Positions 45,598-60,300 of a DNA stretch of 64,000 nt are shown in pieces. The notes beneath the pieces are model-generated. The model searched no databases. It was not told the origin of the DNA and saw only the letters and a list, made by a program, of their open reading frames with translations. Source of the stretch: Acanthornis magna (Eukaryota; Chordata; Aves; Passeriformes; Acanthizidae); contig JAWUZG010000337.1 in assembly GCA_036785705.1 (NCBI GenBank), positions 434,001 through 498,000 of the forward strand, given 5' to 3'. The stretch's first letter is position 1; the number at the start of each line of letters is the position of its first letter. The translations under genes and the position numbers were made by a program.

Positions 45598-47589
45598 AAT
45601 GAGACAAAGTGCTCAGTGCCGTTGTGGTTGGGGAGAAGCGAGAAAATGTTAAATTATCTTATTTTGTGCATGAAAGAAAGAAACATTTCTCATAAGAGGG
45701 TACTTTACAAGGTGGAGCAAATTGTGTCATCTTCAAACACTGACTTTTGCAGAGGCCTCAGATATGAGAGGTGGATACTTTTGTCCCTTGAAGTGTGATT
45801 TATAAGAAATGTTGTGTTTGGCAGGCTGTTATAACATGTCATGGTGCTATTAAATGCAAGTCAGAAGTTCTTTATAATTCATTAGCATTCCTTCTTGATT
45901 GGAAACTACGCAGCCACCTGCCCCTGCTGTTATTCAGAAGTAGGAGACAAGGCAGTCATTCAGAAAGTACCAGACTGACAAGCAGTTGGCAGGGATGAAT
46001 ACCAGTGTCTCCAAAAACAAGTACAAAACAAGAGTAATGAAACTACACATGATTTACTGGTCAAACTAGTGATGTAAAGTGCTGGGACTTATGCAAACCT
46101 TGTTTCTGCATCAGATAACCAGTGACTCATGTCAATATCAGGCAAATTCCTTGGTTCTGGGACACTGAGTTTGACAGCAATCATGCACAAGCAAAATTGT
46201 TGCCACACTAGTTGTTACAACACTCATACAAATGACACAACACTCACACAAATGACATAAATACAAGAACCACCAGAGAAAACTCTTTAGCATTAAAAGG
46301 AAATCTCTATCTAGTGTAACATGTAATTTGCACATTCTACAATTCTCATCAGTGTATGCAATGTTAACTTCCAAGGATTCACCTGCATTTCTCAGCCTTA
46401 ATTCTACCAAAAAATACAAGCAGTCTGACTTCTATGCATCCAGCTTGTGCCAAACATCCATTTCTAATACCAAGAAACAAAGATTCAAAAAGAGTTCTTT
46501 GATACAAACATCTGCATAAAGTTGATCAAAATTTAATCACTTATTTTTTCCCTTTCTCAGTTCATGCTGTAGACAGGCTGGATGGAAGCATTCCCCCTTT
46601 TGATTTCTTTACTTTGAAAATTGTATATCTCAACACTGAAATGGGGATTTTCTACAGTGTGTTACAATACTGATGTCTGTTTAGGACTGTACATCTTTTA
46701 TCGACAACAAACTGCCAAAGTCTATGACTGTGATCACTGACATTTCACATACTCAGGTCCAAAGACAGGCGGTGGCAGTCAGATTAGACCATTTGCTATG
46801 CTGTGTTCCTTAGAAATATAAAAACATATGTAGCCCCGAAAGCATAGCTAATTTAGCTGTAATACAGTTTTAAGTAATTTTAAACTTTAAAGGGATACAG
46901 AACCACCATTTACTTCAGTACATTCAGTTACTAGCCCATATCAGAGACCTGTTTTCCCTGAGCTACTCACATACTTACAATGTGAAGCTTTTAAAAGGTG
47001 GATTTGTTGATACAAATCCAGTCATAACAGTGAGAAAAATGAAGTATTGCAAAACTGTTTTCTAATATATATATATATTTTACAACATGTGTGGCAGGCC
47101 AGTTTTCTGTGCAGAATTTGTACAAACAGCTGAAAAAAGTGTGGAAGAGGATCATGCTCTGGATTTCTTCCATTTTGAAAACCAGTAACTAAGTTTTCAA
47201 AATCCATACACATCCTTTTATGCCTTAAAATGATTATATACCAAGTCCACAGCAATAGCTTATTTTTTTCTTGAAAAAAAGAGCACAGGAAGAATATAAT
47301 TTCTAGCTGCAATTTGACCTATGAATCACATCCGTAATATCTACAAAGACTTTATGTGAAAATCATTTCCCCATCACTTGCATAATACTCTTATACTATA
47401 CTTGTATGCATGTAGCATATGAACACATACCTTTAATAGATTAAGTTATTAATTACAATTTCAAAGTTTACAGTTGTTGTTTTTTGATCTCTTTATAGAG
47501 GGTTGGTAAAAAAGAGACTGAAATGAATCCCGCATGAGGAAAGCAAAAGGGAAATACTGGTGAACTTATATAAAATAGGTGTATAAATA

Positions 47590-47632
47590 CTTATCTGCTC
47601 TCCTCCTGCTATTACAGAGAAGAGCAGATAAG
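47590..47632. repeat. 12 bp perfect stem with 19-base loop (right arm copy)
   Basis: Partner of the stem at 13890-13932, with the stem unchanged. Confidence 0.6.
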
Positions 47633-47721
47633 CTATATAGCTAAGACTGCAATTTTCTAGCCTGCAAAAAGCCCAGCATTATCACTATGCACACTCTTTC
47701 ACCTTGCACCTGTACACTATG

Positions 47722-47880
47722 TACAACTCTTTCAGTTTTCAAGGAACAATTTAATGCCCTTCATCTGGAGCTTTAGACTGGACTGTAGCAAGCATTTTTT
47801 AACTGAAAGGGGGGTCAAACACTGGAACAGCCTTTCCTAGAGAGGTAGTGAGGTCCCAAGCCTGTCAGGGTTTAAGAGGC
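47722..47880 (+). mobile_element. CR1-type LINE 3' fragment, proximal part (right arm)
   Basis: Partner of 13642-13800. It ends in GAGGC (47876-47880), one copy of the target duplication flanking the solo LTR that starts at 47881. Confidence 0.75.
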
Positions 47881-49272
47881 TGTCGTGGGTTTGACCCTGG
47901 CTAAATGCCAGGCACCTACGACGTTTGCTCTCTATGCTCTCTCCTGCTGCAGCTATGCAGAGGAGAGGGAAAATTAACACAAAACACTGGACTTATGAGT
48001 TGAGATAAGACCACTGATAAGGGGACGCACTAGATTCAGGGCAAAAGCAGGCGGGGAAACTTAAAGTTGCAAAAAAAAAGTGATTTATTAGTCTAACAGA
48101 GTCGGAGGATAAATCAGAGATAAAAATAAGCTCTCAAGACACCGTTTCTTCACTGACCCCCCTTCCCTCTTAAGGCACCGCTTCCCAGCTCACCCCCTCC
48201 CACCTTTCTAACTAACCAACAACTCCCAGGCAGGGGCAGGGTGTGGGGTTTTTTCTTTAAGTCAGTCCATCACAATTCTTCTACTACAGACACTGTTTCT
48301 CTATTCGCCCCCTCCTTCCATTCAACCAGCAGATCCGGGTTGGGGCAAGATATGTGGCTTTTCTTAGTCAGTCCAACGCCACAATTCTTCTGCTACAAAC
48401 ACTGTTGTTCTGCTCACCCCTCTCCCTATTAAGGCCGTTTCTCAGCTCACCCCCTCCCTCCTTCCTTCTAACCAACAGCTCCGGGGTGGGGGCAGGGCAT
48501 GGGGGTTTTCCTTTGGTCAGGGTCAGTCCATCAGGGGAAAAGAATCCTCTACTTAGCCATGGGGGTCCCTCCCACGAGAGACAGTCCTCTGCGAACTTCT
48601 TTGGCGTGGGTCCAATCTCACGAGCAGCCCCGCCCGATTGCTGCTGTTCGAGATTCTCTCCAGGCTGCAGACTTCCAAGCCGAGGCCAGGCTGTTTCCAT
48701 CCCGGGAGCAAGGCCTTTCTCTCTCCTGCAAGGCTTTTGCAACTCTCAGTCTCTGGGACTCCCACTGGATCACAGCTTCCTGCAGGCTTCCACCTGCTCC
48801 TCTGGCGTGGGCACCTCCCCACAGGCTGTGGGGGGTTCTCTGCATCCCCCTGGACCCCATGGGCTGCAGGGGGACCACCTGCTCCCCCATGGTCTTCACC
48901 ACGGCTGGCAGAGGGTTTTCAGCTCCGGCGCCTGGAGCACCTCCTCCCACACCTTCTCCACTGACCTTGGTGCCTCCATGTTGTTCTCCCTCACATATTT
49001 TTACCTCCTTCTCCTCCTTCCCTGGCTACAAAGAAGTGCGTGCTTACCTTGTTTTGATTTCTTCTTAAATATGTTTTCACAGAGGCGTAACTAACATCTC
49101 TAATTGGCCCAGGTTTGGCCAGCAGCATGTCCATCATCTTCAGAGCCATCAGAGATTGGCTCTGCTGGACATGGTGGAGAAATGTCCAGAATCTTTACTC
49201 AGGACATGCAGGAGCCATCTTTGTACCCCACCCTATCCACTGGCAAAAACTGGGCCAGGCAAAACTACCACA
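47881..49272 (-). mobile_element. Solo LTR of an endogenous retrovirus inserted in CR1 (right arm)
   Basis: Reverse-complement copy of the left-arm solo LTR, also 1392 bp, starting TGTCGTGGGTTTGACC and ending AAACTACCACA on the plus strand. It is flanked by GAGGC at 47876-47880 and 49273-49277. The identical insertion site shows that both copies derive from one insertion that was duplicated with the arm, or was copied to the other arm by conversion. Confidence 0.9.
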
Positions 49273-49500
49273 GAGGCATTTCGACAAGACCCTTACGTAC
49301 AAGCTTTGACTTGGTTGGTCCTTGGTCAGGTGGGTGGACTAGGTGATTATTGCACTTCAACTGAAATAATCTATTCTATTCTATTCTATTCTATTCTATT
49401 CTATTCTATTCTATTCTATTCTATTCTATTCTATTCTATTCTATTCTATTCTATCCCTATCCCATCCCATCCCATCCCATCCCATCCCATCCCATCTCTC
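49273..49500 (+). mobile_element. CR1-type LINE 3' end with pentanucleotide tail (right arm)
   Basis: Plus-strand copy of the left-arm CR1 tail. ATTCT repeats run from about 49371 to 49453 and ATCCC repeats to about 49497. The ATCCC part has fewer units than the left copy, accounting for most of the 30 bp arm difference here. Confidence 0.8.
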
Positions 49501-51898
49501 CTCTAACAAGTAATAAGGAAGCAGGGTATCTAGCTTAGATTCTAGCTCTTTTTAAAATTGTGTTAAAATTGTAGGGGGTCACAGCTGAGGAAATTCTGCC
49601 AATATCACACCAAAAACTTCCTGCTTCACAGTATGAAGCCTGGTACAGTGGAAATCCTATTAAGACAAATATTTACAGATAAAAATGATGTTGAATGAAA
49701 GTTTCAGTGTTCTCTTTTTCATCAGCAGTTACGCAAATCACTTTCTGCTCCACCACAAATATTGATTTATATTAATCACAAAACCTTCATGACTTGCAGG
49801 CATGAAAGAAAATCAATACAGTAATGGTTGGTTTTCTGCTAGCCAGCACATTTGTGTGACAGAAGAGGGCACACAATGAAGCCCTGTGGTAAGTCTGTAG
49901 GTAAACGGATGAGAAATGTGAGAGCAAAAATGCTGGTAGTGAATGGGAAGTAAATCCTTTAACAGCCCTAACACAAATATGCTTTGAATGCTGATTTTAC
50001 TCCATCTCAGAAGCCTATATTTAGAATTCAGCATGGGAGAACAGCTCTAGGAACCACATTTCCACAAGGCATTTGGTACATCTCAGACTTATTATTCAGA
50101 TGCTACTGACAGATCTCCTCTCCTACTCTTCATACGTAAAAATTGCCACAATGAAGCTTAATTATTCAGTAGTAACAGTGCATTTCATTCATACACACTT
50201 CTCTGTAAAACAGACACTGCTGTGTAACTCCATGACCAATGTAACAATGTGCTCTTTAAAATAACACCTCCATGATCTCAAACATACCTGTGTCAGAAAA
50301 GTCAGCATACAGATGAATTACTACTTCTGTGTCACTGGAACTGATATAACAGGATCTGTAGCATGAAAACCAAAGCACAGATGCCAGCTGAATCACACAG
50401 CTGATAGAACGAGACTAAAAGAGAGTAAAATACATCCATCTGTCCTGACTGAGGTACTGACTTCTTAGACTACTCTGTCTCCTGAAATGCACAAGGCCAG
50501 TGCAGTCAACAGAGATATTCTTGTTTATGTTTGCAATGAATTTTCACATAGACCTTTTTCTACTGAATTGTGGTTTACCGCTCACAAGCTGAATCTAGTT
50601 CTGCTTAAAAAAAATAGTGCTATTAGTCTATGCAATTCTGTAATGGAGTAGGAAATAAAGATTATAAAAAGTCACTGAATGCACTCTCTTAAAGTGTCCC
50701 AAAATTCCTTTTGCAGATAAGAAATTTTGGGGAAAGTCAGTTTTCTTTTTGTAGTGCACCAGGGAGGCAAAACTGCATGCCACAATCTTAATTACAGTTT
50801 TACATGCTCGGAAATGAGCTATGCTGTCAGTAGTTTGTAGCTACAGTAAATGAAAGCAGAATCTACTTTTTAGTGACAGAAGACAACATAAGAAAAGTAT
50901 GAGTATGCATTAGTAGCACTTAAAGAGATTATGATATGGCTGAAGATTTTTATAACATTAACTTCCAATATTAATGAATGCACATGAATTTCAGACATAA
51001 CAATTTCTATTTAATTTACAAGGCTGCCAGTTTGTCTTTAAAGACAATTCAAAAGGGAAACAAAAATGACAATCACAAAAAAAATACCTATTTAAATCTT
51101 TAATCTGTGGAACCTGCTTCACAAATGAACTCTTTGCAGTAATGCATTCCTGTCTTGATAAAATGTTGAGATTTGCAAGGAAATGAACAGATACTATTTT
51201 CTAATTCTCTCTAGAAACCCAGAAAAGAACGGTTAGGTTCTATTGACCCTGTCTAAATGAAGCTGGAGGAACTGTCCAGAGCATATGAATATAATATAAA
51301 TATAAAAATATAATAAAAACTGTAAATTTGGAGGTGGTAGTCTTGACCAGGTTGGTTGATGTTCTTTCTACTGAGGTCTGCTTTTCTCCTGTGAAGTTAC
51401 TGACTGTAATGCAGGTGAATAACAACCAACAAGAAACTGGTAACAAAAGTGTAATGGATTATTGCATCAATGATTTCTGTGATTTCACTTAAGGTGATAA
51501 TTTGCTACTAAATTCTGCTATTTAGAGGTTGAATTATCTCAAAATTGTATTGTAATTTAAACAATTGGTAAAAGTCCTAAAGTAGGAATGCTAATATGGG
51601 CTTTAGAGGGGAAGAAAAAAGCAACAAGAAGGAAGATTTAACAAAATATTTGGAAATTTTAAAAATAATTTTACTCTGTAAGTGCAAAGAAGGTGAGTAT
51701 GCATTTTATGGAATTCAGTAAGCGAAAAAATTTATCTGCAACCATTATTTCTCCTTCTTTGTATACAGAACCCCTATATAATGTGAGAAATCACTGAAAA
51801 ATATTTTACTAAAAACAAGACTAGTGTAATATCATGCAGCCTAAGGAAAAATTGTGGAGTTTTTATACATCAAAATGCTTTACAGAATGAAATGTTCT

Positions 51899-51901
<3 letters not shown>

Positions 51902-51928
<27 letters not shown>
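51902..51928. repeat. Poly-T run, 27 bases (right arm copy)
   Basis: Partner of the A-run at 9568-9591, 3 bases longer. Confidence 0.85.
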
Positions 51929-51935
<7 letters not shown>

Positions 51936-54034
51936 GAAAATATAAGTGTTTTCCTGGTACTTTCAATACAAACAAAAGTACTTTGGAACAAAAGCCTCAA
52001 AACATTTAATGCAAGCACTGGAATATATTTCCCTGAGTCCTTATGTAATGTTACTTTTCAAAAAAGACAACTTCAGTGCAAAACCTGCAATCCTCAAGCC
52101 CTGGAGAACTGTGGGAGCTGTAGTTCCAGTGACTGTCACTTCACCTTCTCCGTCACCTGCAAACTCTGTGGTCAGACTCAGCCTTTTGCCAAATTCAGAA
52201 TATCTCTGCACACAGAGATCTGGGGGTCAGGCAGTACAGGAGGAGTGAAGAATGAGGGAAGAACGCACCCACACACAGCTCCCACGAGGCACCAGAACAG
52301 CACACACCTGCCACACACACCTCAAAGTCACCTGAAATGAGACTCCGCAACTCAGCAAACTGTTTTCATTTTGTTTGATTCAAACTAAAGGTTTACTTTA
52401 GATTTCCATGGCAGAATATTTGCATCTGAAGGCACTGAGAGGGAGCTGAGGTTATTGGGTTTTATGACCAGAAGAGACATGAAACCAGAGACATGAATGA
52501 GGCTCTCCAGCAACTCACAGAATTCATCAGTCATGTGTTTCCTACCCTGCAAGAACTTCAGCTCCACACAGTAGCAATATTCCCTCCCGGCTAAATTCTA
52601 TGCCTATGTAATTATATCCAGTTCTGCTGCAGTTAATAAAGCGGCAGGAATTTACAGCAAGGGTTAGCACACCAATCTCAGCCACCTTCAGCCTTGGTAT
52701 TAAGCACAGAATATCTCCATTTATCTCATTTGTTCCTTTCATAAACATCTTTAGAAGAGTTCTACCTATTGCATAAGAATTTATTTCCTCAAATTACTAC
52801 ATCACGCATCAGAGTAATTTCAACACTTATTTCCTTTCAACAATTCAGATAATTATGTTTAAGGACTTAGAACAAGCTTACATAAAGTCACTTTACTTTA
52901 TTTATTATGTGACGGTTGCTGTATTACTCATGAGTAACCAGAGCCTGTCACATTGCAAAATTTCATGAATAATATGTCATATATTATGCATGCATGTATA
53001 GTTCAGCATTGTCAAATATAACCAAACAATTAATAAAACAAACGAAGAATGCATAATTGAAGTGCTAAATCTGAGAACTCAGAATTGAAATTACTAACAG
53101 AGGATTACCCATCTGCCAGGAAAATATCCATTGTAAGCAATCCGAGTGCAGTCAACCAATCTACAGTTTTTTTTTAAAAATTAAGTATTGCTATTAGAAA
53201 CTGATTATACTTTTTAACAGCAATAAATCCCCATGAAATTAGTTATTGTTTACCATAGCTGTAGCATTAACCTTTTGAAGCAAATTTAGCAAATTGCTAG
53301 CTAATGCTAATGACCAATTTTGAAAGGGATTACTCCTTAATTATATCATATACAGTAGTAGTCATAAGATAGGATCATTTTGACGCCAGCTGCATCTTAA
53401 CAGGAACAGTCTGAATTGGAACGAAGAACATTAACCCAAAATCAGTAGGTCGTATAATTAGAAGGAGCATGAGGACTACTCAGATGTGGTTTTTTTTGTA
53501 TGACCAGGAAAAAAGAAACACCTTTGGTTTACATTAGAATGATCATGCTCTTTTAAAAGAATAGCTAAAGCGTGAACAACTGCTCCCAAGGACCTATCTA
53601 TTGTCAGACTTATGCAGTGTGCTTGCTCAATTGTTTGCTTCGTGTGACCTAACCACCAGGACACAAGGGAACATGGGACAGCCTTATTTTCAAGGCAGAC
53701 ATTTATTATTTAGGAGACCCTGAGTTACAAAGCCTTTAGAAAGGGCCACTAGCTTCTTTTCTTACAAAACCACCACCAACATAGCAAATAATCTCTTCAA
53801 AACCTGTTTATTCTATATAATATGTTACGAGCCACTGCAGCTATTAGTATTAAATGCAAATTTCAGAATCTGATCAATATATGCAAGATCGTTTAATTAA
53901 ATTGGTGTTAGTTTTATCTGTGGTTGAAATGGAATAAAATGGAAAATGATTGTCACAATTCCATTGCCTCTTATTCCAAAGGAGCTGCTGGATGTGCTTT
54001 TGACCCCAACTCAGGCAGAGTTTCAGGGGGTTTC

Positions 54035-54088
54035 AGGGGGTGAAATTGTAGCAAAGAATTCAGGGGGTGAAATTGTAGCAAAGAATTC
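54035..54088. repeat. 27 bp perfect tandem duplication (right arm copy)
   Basis: Inverted-arm copy of the tandem duplication at 7414-7467, with the same two-unit state. Confidence 0.8.
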
Positions 54089-54254
54089 TTCTTACAAGAA
54101 GCAGGGATTTTCTAGCACCTCCAAGAACCAAGGAGCTCCTGCCACAACAGAAGTGCAAGAGCAATGGTTGTAGGCTGCTGCTGTGCCAACTCCGGCAACT
54201 GAAGCCATCTCCTCAACTCCAAATAAATTAAGCACTCTCCAGCATCTTCTGTAT

Positions 54255-54308
54255 ATTCTACCCCATGCAATTAGGTCAGGAAGATGACCTAATTGCAGGG
54301 TGTAGAAT
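54255..54308. repeat. Short near-perfect hairpin (right arm copy)
   Basis: Inverted-arm copy of the hairpin at 7194-7247, conserved in stem and loop. Confidence 0.75.
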
Positions 54309-57300
54309 AAGTAGAAGCACAAAATGTCCACATTTATGCTTGTAGAAGCAGAGTCCCCCGAAATGGGGAAAAAATCAGATCTTCCAAGCAGAAAATGAGG
54401 ATATTTAGCAAAATGCAGCAATGTTCTACAGCAAGTGCAACTCACAGCAGCCATTTCTGCCCATGGCTTTGTGACATTGGCAAGTGGCTGCCACGTCACT
54501 GCCAGCACAGTGGCCTCCATCTCTTCTCCCTTAGTACAGCTGAAGAGCTGGTTTTAGAGTATGGGAGGAGCTCACTCTCTCTCCTGCAGATAACCAAGTG
54601 CTCCCTAAAGCACAAGATCTGATATGGAGGCACAAGTGATATTTACTCCAAACCTCATTTCAGGCTCATTTAAGATTGATCTGCAGTACAAATGACAAAG
54701 TATTTGTCATATATAAATTTGCTAAAATGAAATAAAGTAAATGGCACACAAAATCTCATGTAATCCCCTGGTTAATCAAAACTGCTAAAGGGCTTAAATA
54801 CTTAAAGTATTACAGCTCCAACTTGAAAATAATCTTTTTTCATGTTTGTTACTTATTTTTGTGCATGGCTAAGATGAGTAAAATCTCGAACCAGAGGGAT
54901 AACTACTCCCAAACACGCAGGCATTTGGATCCAGATCTGAACTTTGTGGTTGGCCTTGCCTCCCACTGGCTGAAGCCCAAACCTCCATTACCAAGCACCC
55001 CAAACTGTGATACTGATGAGAACACATGTGGGAAACTTTGCTCTTACGCACATATAACTCCAAAGTTGTCACCACTTCCCTCTCCACAGCCTTGGCTGTG
55101 AATGAAGCCCAGTGGTGCCGCAGTTCATTCTTCCTCCTCTTTATATTCATATTTTCTCCCCACTTTGAAATATATTTTCATACAATGCCAACTGGAAGCC
55201 CTCAAAGCTGGAATGCTTGCTGTCAGTTAGACTATGCAAGGGAGGCAAATTTTATTGGAAACATTCCTTCCTTTCCTTTTAAGTTTTGCTGCTCCCACGC
55301 TATTGTTGGCAGCTTTAGATCCATATCAGAAGAAAAGCATGTAAAATGCATGCAGTTAGGCAGTGGTCCTCTAAGGCACTTCATGTGCACAAATATCTGC
55401 AGCTGTGCACTGCTTCTGATCTGCAGGAGACTTCATATGGGCACTGAGATCAGCACACATCAAATCCCTGTTATTAAACACATGTGTCTTTAAAGCAATG
55501 AGCCTTAATTCCTGTTAAGAGAGTCCAATAAGAAGAAGAAAAATAAATTATATTCGCCCCTAGCAGAAGGGAAATGACAATCTCATTCTCTCTGTTCAGG
55601 TCATACCAGCCCGGAAATGCAAGAACATAAAAGACTAATAAGGCTTATAGTGAGATGTCTTAAAAATCCTGAAGTACACTTAGCATTCAAATAATATTTA
55701 CAGTTTTTTCCTCTCTATATATAGCCAGATGTCTGTAATGACTTAACACTCTTGGTAGGCAGCAAGAACAGTCAGCTAAAAGCCAAAACTAAGTGCATTC
55801 AGATTCCTACCTGATGTATATTTTTAACCATGAAGATGAGAAGCTGGGAACAAATTAACAGGCAAGGTATTAATCTCAAAGCACATTTATATTGAGTTTA
55901 ACTGTCTTACTGAAAGTAATCCTTATAAACTAAGGAGCACAGAGCATAACAAAGGAGAAGCTAAGTGATAATTGAGGAGTTGCTATATGCAAGTGAGACT
56001 AGCTGACGCAAAAGTCCACTTTGGCTTCATGCCCTGAAATCATATGCTGCAAATGAAGTAAAAACAAGAAGGAGATTGATGGAAAAGCCAATGAATAGTA
56101 ACACTTCCTTGCAATTATTATTTTTCTTTCTTATATATGAATTGAGATATAACTCCATGCTGACCTTTGAAATACATGCCTAAAAAGTACAGCATTTTAG
56201 CCCTGAGTTTAGGAAATGTAATGTAAGATGAGAGACTTAGGAAGGCATACAGCAATAATTCGCAGGAAATACTGCACTTCTGTCATGTAATTTTACAACC
56301 AACATAAATTCATATGGGTACATATTTCAGCTGGCTTCTAGAGAGCTACCCATCAGTACAAATCCCCACCGAATGGAGCAGCCATACACCTCAAAAGATA
56401 TTGGCATTAGTAGAACCATATCTTGCAGCCTTGCTCATGCAGAAATTCCTACCAACACCTTGAGAAATGTTACTGGTACAAAAAATTTAGGACACAACAG
56501 AAAAGCTGGCAATATGCTGAACAGAGGCCTCTTTCTTTTTCTAGACTCTGCTTGCCAGGTTACTGATAAAATCAAATCTTTATACATGGTTGTGTTTCTG
56601 CCCTGCTTTTGAGATTTGCACTCTATGTGCAAATCCATATTTGGGCCTTTATCCATGGCTGTGCACAAGGTGTTTCAGGACATCTCTCCAGCCTGAGCAC
56701 AAGCCCTAGAGGATCCAGTGGTACTGATGGGCACAGCAACTCACAAAAGACTCACAGCTATCATCTACAAGGAATATTCAATGATATGCATAGAACAGGT
56801 TGGTGATTCCTACCCTAGCACCCTTGTGTTTCTAGTGAATATATAGATCCAACAGGACACACACCCTGGCAAAAGTTTAGATATTTCTGATTTTACTTAC
56901 AGAAGGACAAAGTCTTGGTGGTTACATTTAGCAGGGAAATAAAAGAATTGCTGCTTTTTAAGTCTTTTAATACTGGATTTTTAAATAATTCATTCTACAT
57001 GTATAATATGTAATTGAATTATCCTAGGCAACAATCAGCTGGAAAAGGCTGGAGATTTTTTAGGGTTATTTTTGCTTTACTTCCCAGTGTAGTATAATCT
57101 TAAATTGCAGATATGGGTATCTGACATTATACTATGCCAAGAAAAACCCTTCACACTTCCATTTATTTTTTCTACTCAGCAGATGGCCATTTAGTGGATG
57201 CAAGCTTCTGCACTGAGGTGTATAAGAGCTGCTCTTATAACCTTTATCTTTGGAGTGAGGTAGGCTTGGTACCTTTTAGTTACTTTCCTTCAGTGTGAGC

Positions 57301-60300
57301 CTGCCACTGAGATTTCTGTTTTCTTGTCCTTGCTGTGAAATTATGAGTCTTGGTTGTGTTTGTTTCAAAAATACTGCAATTGATAATATATACAAAGTTC
57401 TCCTTGCAAGGCAGTCCCTAACCAATTCACAGGTAATATAAGTCTCTTTCCTAAAGCTGATGTCAGGAATACTTTGTCACTTGAAGTGAGGCAGAAACAA
57501 GCTTCAAATTCACATTGATCACCCCCTCTCCAAAACACTGACATTTCAATTCCTATATCCCTCTGCTGCACAACTGATAGGCCTGGGCAATTCATTCTTG
57601 TTTTCCTGCATTCCCAATCTGCCCTTACCAGCTGTCCTTACACTGAAAACCAACTCGTGTTTGCAACTGGATGCGTAAAATATGACTTAAAAAAACATAC
57701 CAGTAACAGTGAAGATGTGAATATGAAAATACTAAATGCCAGACTGTTGTTGACTTTGATATTTCATGTTTGATGAACAAACTGGGATTCCCAAGTTGAG
57801 GAAGTGGTAATTAGCATGGTGGCTGCCTCAAGTACACATCCATCCCTGTGAACAGGATAGTCCTGATATCTGTTAAGAGGTGGTAATAGACTGCATTCTT
57901 CATCCTTCTAACACCTAAAGCCTTATTGTGAAGGTAACACACATGCAACTTGTGATAAACCTGCAAACCCCAAAGTCCTCTTAGTGGCATCAGCCCTGTT
58001 CATATCAAATGAGCATTTATTTTCCTTAAATTCAGAAATCATGTGATGACTCATCAAGTATTGGCAAAGCTCTCTGCAGGCAATAAGAGAGTGGTGAGTA
58101 GAACAGAGACTTAGTGGATGTGTTGAAAATGCCACAAAGAACAATGTGTAACCAATGTTATTTGGCATATATGCCCATATTTTATAGTACAAGGTGTTAG
58201 TAGCTGTCTGTCAAGGAATAAAAATATAACAATAGTCATGATGTCTTGTACCAGTCCTCTACCTTCTCATAAAGCATAAATACTCAGCTTTTACCTCCAT
58301 GTTTAAGAATCGGTGATATTACAGTAATATTTAGAACTTCTTTACCTTAAGCAGTAAAAATAACTTCACTGAGGAATTATGAATTCAACTTCAATGGCCA
58401 AATTAAGGATTTGGTTTCAGCTCAACATTTTCTTGGGACCTGCTTATTCAGTAATTATATTCACAAAACAAAACAAAACAAAAACCCCCAGGACTTCTTA
58501 ATTTTACTGAACTTTTACAGTTCCTCCCAGTCTTTCCTATGAGTTTTTTAATCAGTGGAGTCATTAAACTGAAGGAATTCTGCATTTGTCTGCACAGTAA
58601 AGATCGGATTGTGATCACATACTTCTTTTACTATGAATTTTTCAATCTTTAGACAAGGACTAGGGAAAAAGGATAGAGCAGTTAAATAAGAAAGAAAAGT
58701 AAGAAAAATATAAACCCAAGCATTTAGTCTTAATTCAGATTATTTTCTGATGTACCTTTTTATACAAAATTCATCATAATTCACTCTTTTTCCTTGGTCT
58801 TGCTGAAAAATATGTTAAGAAAAATTGCGTCTGCCTTGTCTGAGAGAGCTGGTGCATATTCAAAAAATCTATGGGTCAGTGAAAATGGAGTTTTATGATA
58901 GAACACAAAATACAGTATAAAAAAGTATACAAAATACAGTATAAAAAGTATACAAAATGTAATAAAATAAGAGGAAGCAAAACTTGCTACAAGCAAATTT
59001 CATCATTTCATACTGTGGTGCATCTGCATAAAACAGCAGCTGGAACTGCTCTGCAGCCTTTATAACCTTCTGTTCGTGGTTCTCAACACACGGAGTTACT
59101 GGCGTTGTATGTGCACAGAAACTGCCACACCATTATCACACAGGAAAGCGAACACATTATTATTTTCTCCCTTTTCTCCCATCCCTAGCTAATGTCTCAT
59201 CATAACAACCTCATCAGCTATCACCGATAATCTGCCCTACCTCTTATCTTCATCTCAAATGCAACTCAAAAAATGACTCTAAGGTAATAACCATGGCCAG
59301 CCTGGCTGTGAGCTGAAGGCAGACAGGGAACTGGGAAAAGCAGCACGTGCAAAAGGCTGACCTTCAAAACAGCCATTTGCAAAACGTATGTGCTGCCATA
59401 AAATAACATTAAGTAACCTTTCCTGTGCTGCTGCTCTCAGTTTCACACCGAGGCTGATCAACACTGCCCTGCAGCACCCACACACTCATGAAGGTTCCTG
59501 GTTTAAAGTCATTTAGCCTAATAATACCACTAGCTTGAAAATAGCCTAGTGTACCCCACAGAGGTGGCAACAAAGCAAAAGCCAAGCCAGGCCAGACAGC
59601 CCAAAGTGTCCCCCCCAGCAGATGACCCCACTGGCTGCCTGGGACAGGCACGACCCCCACCTGCAGAAACCCTCAAAGACAGAAGCACTTTCTGGGCCAA
59701 CCAGCTAGACCGTACAAAATGAAGTTGATGTGGTGAATTCAGTGAATTTGGTACTTCTGTGAAAGGAGTCAGTTTTCCCTCCACCCTGCCCATCTATAAC
59801 TTTGTGGGGAAGAGATTTTGTTTTATAAGTTTTGTTTCATAAATAATGGCCTATGCCCATGAGACATCATGGGACTCGCCATAACTGCCCTGGTGCCAAG
59901 GGATTCTTTTCCTAATATATACCTGAATATTAGACTGCGGGGCCCTGCATTCCCTCAACTTGCAGAAAACACTCAGCAATATTATCCAGACCAAAGAAGC
60001 TTGGGTACACAGCACGGCTTCAGCTGGAACTCTACTCCATTCACCCACAGTGGGCTAACGACTGCAGCTCAGAGCATGAGGAGCACACAATAAAAAAAGA
60101 GTTTGAAGACAACTTTTTTCCTCCACACCACTCATTTACTCTCCCTGGTGTTGCTCAGGCCTCACAGCTCCCCAGTTCACAGCAGGAACTTCAACCCAGT
60201 GTGTTATGACAGGCATATTCCAGTGGCTAAGGCAGCCCCACTGGCAGTCTTATTCACAAACTCCTTCCAGCATTTCAAAAATTAAAAATAAGCTGATTTG